Positions 5,301 to 6,880 of a DNA stretch of 6,880 nucleotides are shown here, in pieces. The translations under genes and the position numbers were made by a program. The notes beneath the pieces are model-generated. The model was not told where the DNA came from. It saw only the letters and a program-made list of their open reading frames with translations, and ran no database searches. Where the stretch lies: NCBI GenBank assembly GCA_014239715.1, contig JAAZYJ010000196.1:1-6880 (forward strand). Direction: 5' to 3'. Every line of letters starts with the position of its first letter. The stretch's first letter is position 1. This DNA comes from Flavobacteriales bacterium (GTDB taxonomy: Bacteria; Bacteroidota; Bacteroidia; Flavobacteriales; Parvicellaceae).

Positions 5301-6296
5301 ATGAATTTCACTACACTGGGCGAGTTCATTCTGGATGAACAAAAACACTTTCCAGGATCTTCCGGAGATCTGAGCAGTATCCTTAGCTCGATCCGGCTCG
5401 CCGGAAAGATCGTTAGTCAGCAGATCAATAAAGCCGGACTGGCACGCAACATTATAGGTGCTGCAGGTTCGGAGAACATTCAGGGGGAGCAACAACAAAA
5501 ACTGGATGTTTATGCCGATGATCAGTTCATTAAATCCTTGCGGGTAAGAGGGCTGGTTTGCGGAATTGCCTCGGAAGAAAACGATGATTTTGTTCCCGTT
5601 GATGAGAACAAAGATGCCAAATACATCATCATGATCGATCCGCTAGACGGATCCTCCAACATTGATGTCAATGTTTCTGTTGGCACTATTTTTTCCGTTT
5701 ACAGACGAATAACGCCTGTCGGCACACCGGTTAGCCAGGAAGATTTCCTTCAGCCGGGAAGAGATCAGGTAGCAGCAGGATACATCATCTATGGTTCTTC
5801 GACCATGCTGGTTTACACTACCGGTAAAGGAGTCAATGGGTTTACATACGACCCGGGGATAGGTGTATTTTTCTTGTCGCATCCGGATATGAGATCCCCA
5901 AGCACGGGTAGCACCTATGCTATGAATGAAGGAAATATCGGACAATGTGAAAAAGGGGTAAAGGACTACATTGAATACTGTCGCAGTAATGAGAATGACA
6001 AAGGTAAGCCTTATTCTGCACGTTATATTGGCTCTCTGGTAGCAGATTTTCATCGTAACCTGCTGAAAGGTGGAATATACATTTATCCGGCTACGGAATC
6101 GGCACCTAATGGTAAATTGCGATTGCTTTACGAATGCAACCCGTTGGCATTTCTTGCCGAGCAAGCAGGAGGTAAAGCATCTACGGGCAGAGAGAGGATC
6201 ATGGACATTATACCGGAAGAGCTACACCAACGTGTTCCTTATTTTGTCGGTTCTAAAGAAATGGTTGAAAAAGCAGAATCCTACCTGTTGGACTAG
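5301..6296 (+). CDS. fbp: Fructose-1,6-bisphosphatase class I
   Basis: A cytoplasmic, Mg-dependent enzyme that hydrolyses fructose-1,6-bisphosphate to fructose-6-phosphate and phosphate, the committing step of gluconeogenesis. From the ATG at 5301 it has 331 residues, matching the E. coli Fbp length (332), and it aligns end to end: TLGEFI at 5-10, INKAG at 42-46, [14 protein letters not shown] at 56-69. The metal-binding and active-site residues are visible in SEEN (91-94), [19 protein letters not shown] (113-131) and YECNP (277-281). The substrate-binding region is [19 protein letters not shown] (240-258). The frame extends upstream to a TTG at 5265, but those 12 codons overlap no conserved part of the family, so the ATG is preferred. 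No Shine-Dalgarno sequence is seen. Five bases separate its stop from the mfd ATG, so the two are probably co-transcribed. There is nothing abnormal in the coding sequence. Confidence 0.98.
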   Translation: MNFTTLGEFILDEQKHFPGSSGDLSSILSSIRLAGKIVSQQINKAGLARNIIGAAGSENIQGEQQQKLDVYADDQFIKSLRVRGLVCGIASEENDDFVPVDENKDAKYIIMIDPLDGSSNIDVNVSVGTIFSVYRRITPVGTPVSQEDFLQPGRDQVAAGYIIYGSSTMLVYTTGKGVNGFTYDPGIGVFFLSHPDMRSPSTGSTYAMNEGNIGQCEKGVKDYIEYCRSNENDKGKPYSARYIGSLVADFHRNLLKGGIYIYPATESAPNGKLRLLYECNPLAFLAEQAGGKASTGRERIMDIIPEELHQRVPYFVGSKEMVEKAESYLLD

Positions 6297-6301
6297 AAGG
6301 C

Positions 6302-6880
6302 ATGACGCTTGAAGAATTCAAATCAATTTATGCGTCTTCTTCAAAAGCGCTAGAGCTATGCGACATGCTGAATGAAGCTGATGTAAAAATTCAGCTGTCA
6401 GGGATGGCAGGTTCTTCGGCTTCAATTGTAGCTTCATCGGTCTTTACCAACAAGCCGGGTAATTATCTTTTTATTCTCCCCGATAAAGAGGAGGCTGCTT
6501 ATTTTTTCAACAATCTCGAGAACCTGCACAAAGGAGAAAAGGGAACAACGATCTTGTTCTACCCCGGATCCTACAGAAGACCGTATCAGATCGAAGAGGT
6601 TGACAATGCTAATATTATGCTCAGGGCGGAAGTGCTTAGCGTAATTCAGAAACGAAGGAAGAACACCCTTGTGGTAACGTATCCGGAAGCAATTGTGGAG
6701 AAAGTTGTGTCTAAGAGACATCTGGAGAAAAACACGCTGGATATTGAGGTTGCCGGAAAGTACTCAGTCGATTTTATCAATGAACTATTGATCGAATACG
6801 AGTTTGATCATGTAGATTTTGTCTATGAACCGGGGCAATTTTCGATAAGAGGTGGTATAGTTGATGTGTATTCATACTCC
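6302..6880 (+). CDS. mfd: Transcription-repair coupling factor, N-terminal part (3' truncated by window)
   Basis: The first 193 residues of a protein normally more than 1,100 long; the frame runs open to the window end. Mfd displaces RNA polymerase stalled at DNA damage and recruits UvrA/UvrB for nucleotide excision repair. The visible part is the UvrB-like N-terminal region: an L-x-G-x-x-GSSAS segment (32-41) where UvrB-type folds have a P-loop but Mfd has a degenerate one, FILPDKEEAAYFFNNL (57-72), LFYPGSYRRPYQ (85-96), TLVVTYPEAIVEKV (122-135), and the highly diagnostic EPGQFSIRGGIVDVYSYS (176-193). The start ATG at 6302 lies one base after an AGAAGG that overlaps the fbp stop. That is closer than an ideal Shine-Dalgarno, so translational coupling with fbp is possible. 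The helicase and polymerase-interaction domains lie beyond the window. Confidence 0.95.
   Translation, partial: MTLEEFKSIYASSSKALELCDMLNEADVKIQLSGMAGSSASIVASSVFTNKPGNYLFILPDKEEAAYFFNNLENLHKGEKGTTILFYPGSYRRPYQIEEVDNANIMLRAEVLSVIQKRRKNTLVVTYPEAIVEKVVSKRHLEKNTLDIEVAGKYSVDFINELLIEYEFDHVDFVYEPGQFSIRGGIVDVYSYS

Noticed and set aside
5643..6164. 173-codon minus-strand open frame inside fbp
   Set aside because: It lies wholly within the well-matched fbp coding sequence, and its translation looks random and has no recognisable domain.

Overview
The window looks like a chromosomal segment of a Bacteroidota bacterium (Flavobacteriales/Cytophagales-like; it cannot be placed more finely by eye). The reasons are two secreted proteins ending in type IX secretion (Por) sorting domains with the YPNP signature, a propeller/Y_Y_Y/transmembrane/LytTR regulator of a kind typical of this phylum, AT-rich leaders without Shine-Dalgarno sequences before the secreted-protein genes, and moderate-to-low GC. 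All five protein genes are on the + strand.

Layout: (1) positions 2-1276, the 3' part of a membrane-anchored one-component regulator with a periplasmic propeller sensor and a cytoplasmic LytTR DNA-binding domain. (2) 1277-1463, an intergenic regulatory region holding three phased CATTCGT repeats and a possible Bacteroidota-type promoter. (3) 1464-3029, a secreted protein of unknown function with a type IX sorting domain. (4) 3158-5086, a secreted subtilisin-like (S8) protease with a type IX sorting domain. (5) 5301-6296, class I fructose-1,6-bisphosphatase (fbp), followed 5 bases later by (6) 6302 to the window end, the N-terminal part of the transcription-repair coupling factor gene mfd.

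The unusual part is the architecture of the two secreted-protein genes. Both begin with a duplicated block of about 135 bp (promoter-proximal sequence, 5' leader and signal-peptide codons; 87% identical, no gaps), both are followed by an identical 62-bp imperfect palindrome that folds into a long hairpin capped by a GCAA tetraloop, and the two coding bodies between these shared ends are unrelated. The pattern is leader-variable body-hairpin, repeated twice in tandem. The ends are conserved or exchanged while the middle differs. This cassette-like arrangement is the most noteworthy observation; whether more units exist elsewhere in the genome cannot be seen here.

A working model (inference) is that the LytTR regulator senses an envelope signal and controls the neighbouring secreted pair through the repeats in 1285-1374. 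The two proteins are exported by Sec and then across the outer membrane by the type IX system. fbp (gluconeogenesis) and mfd (transcription-coupled repair) are unrelated housekeeping genes beyond the second hairpin.
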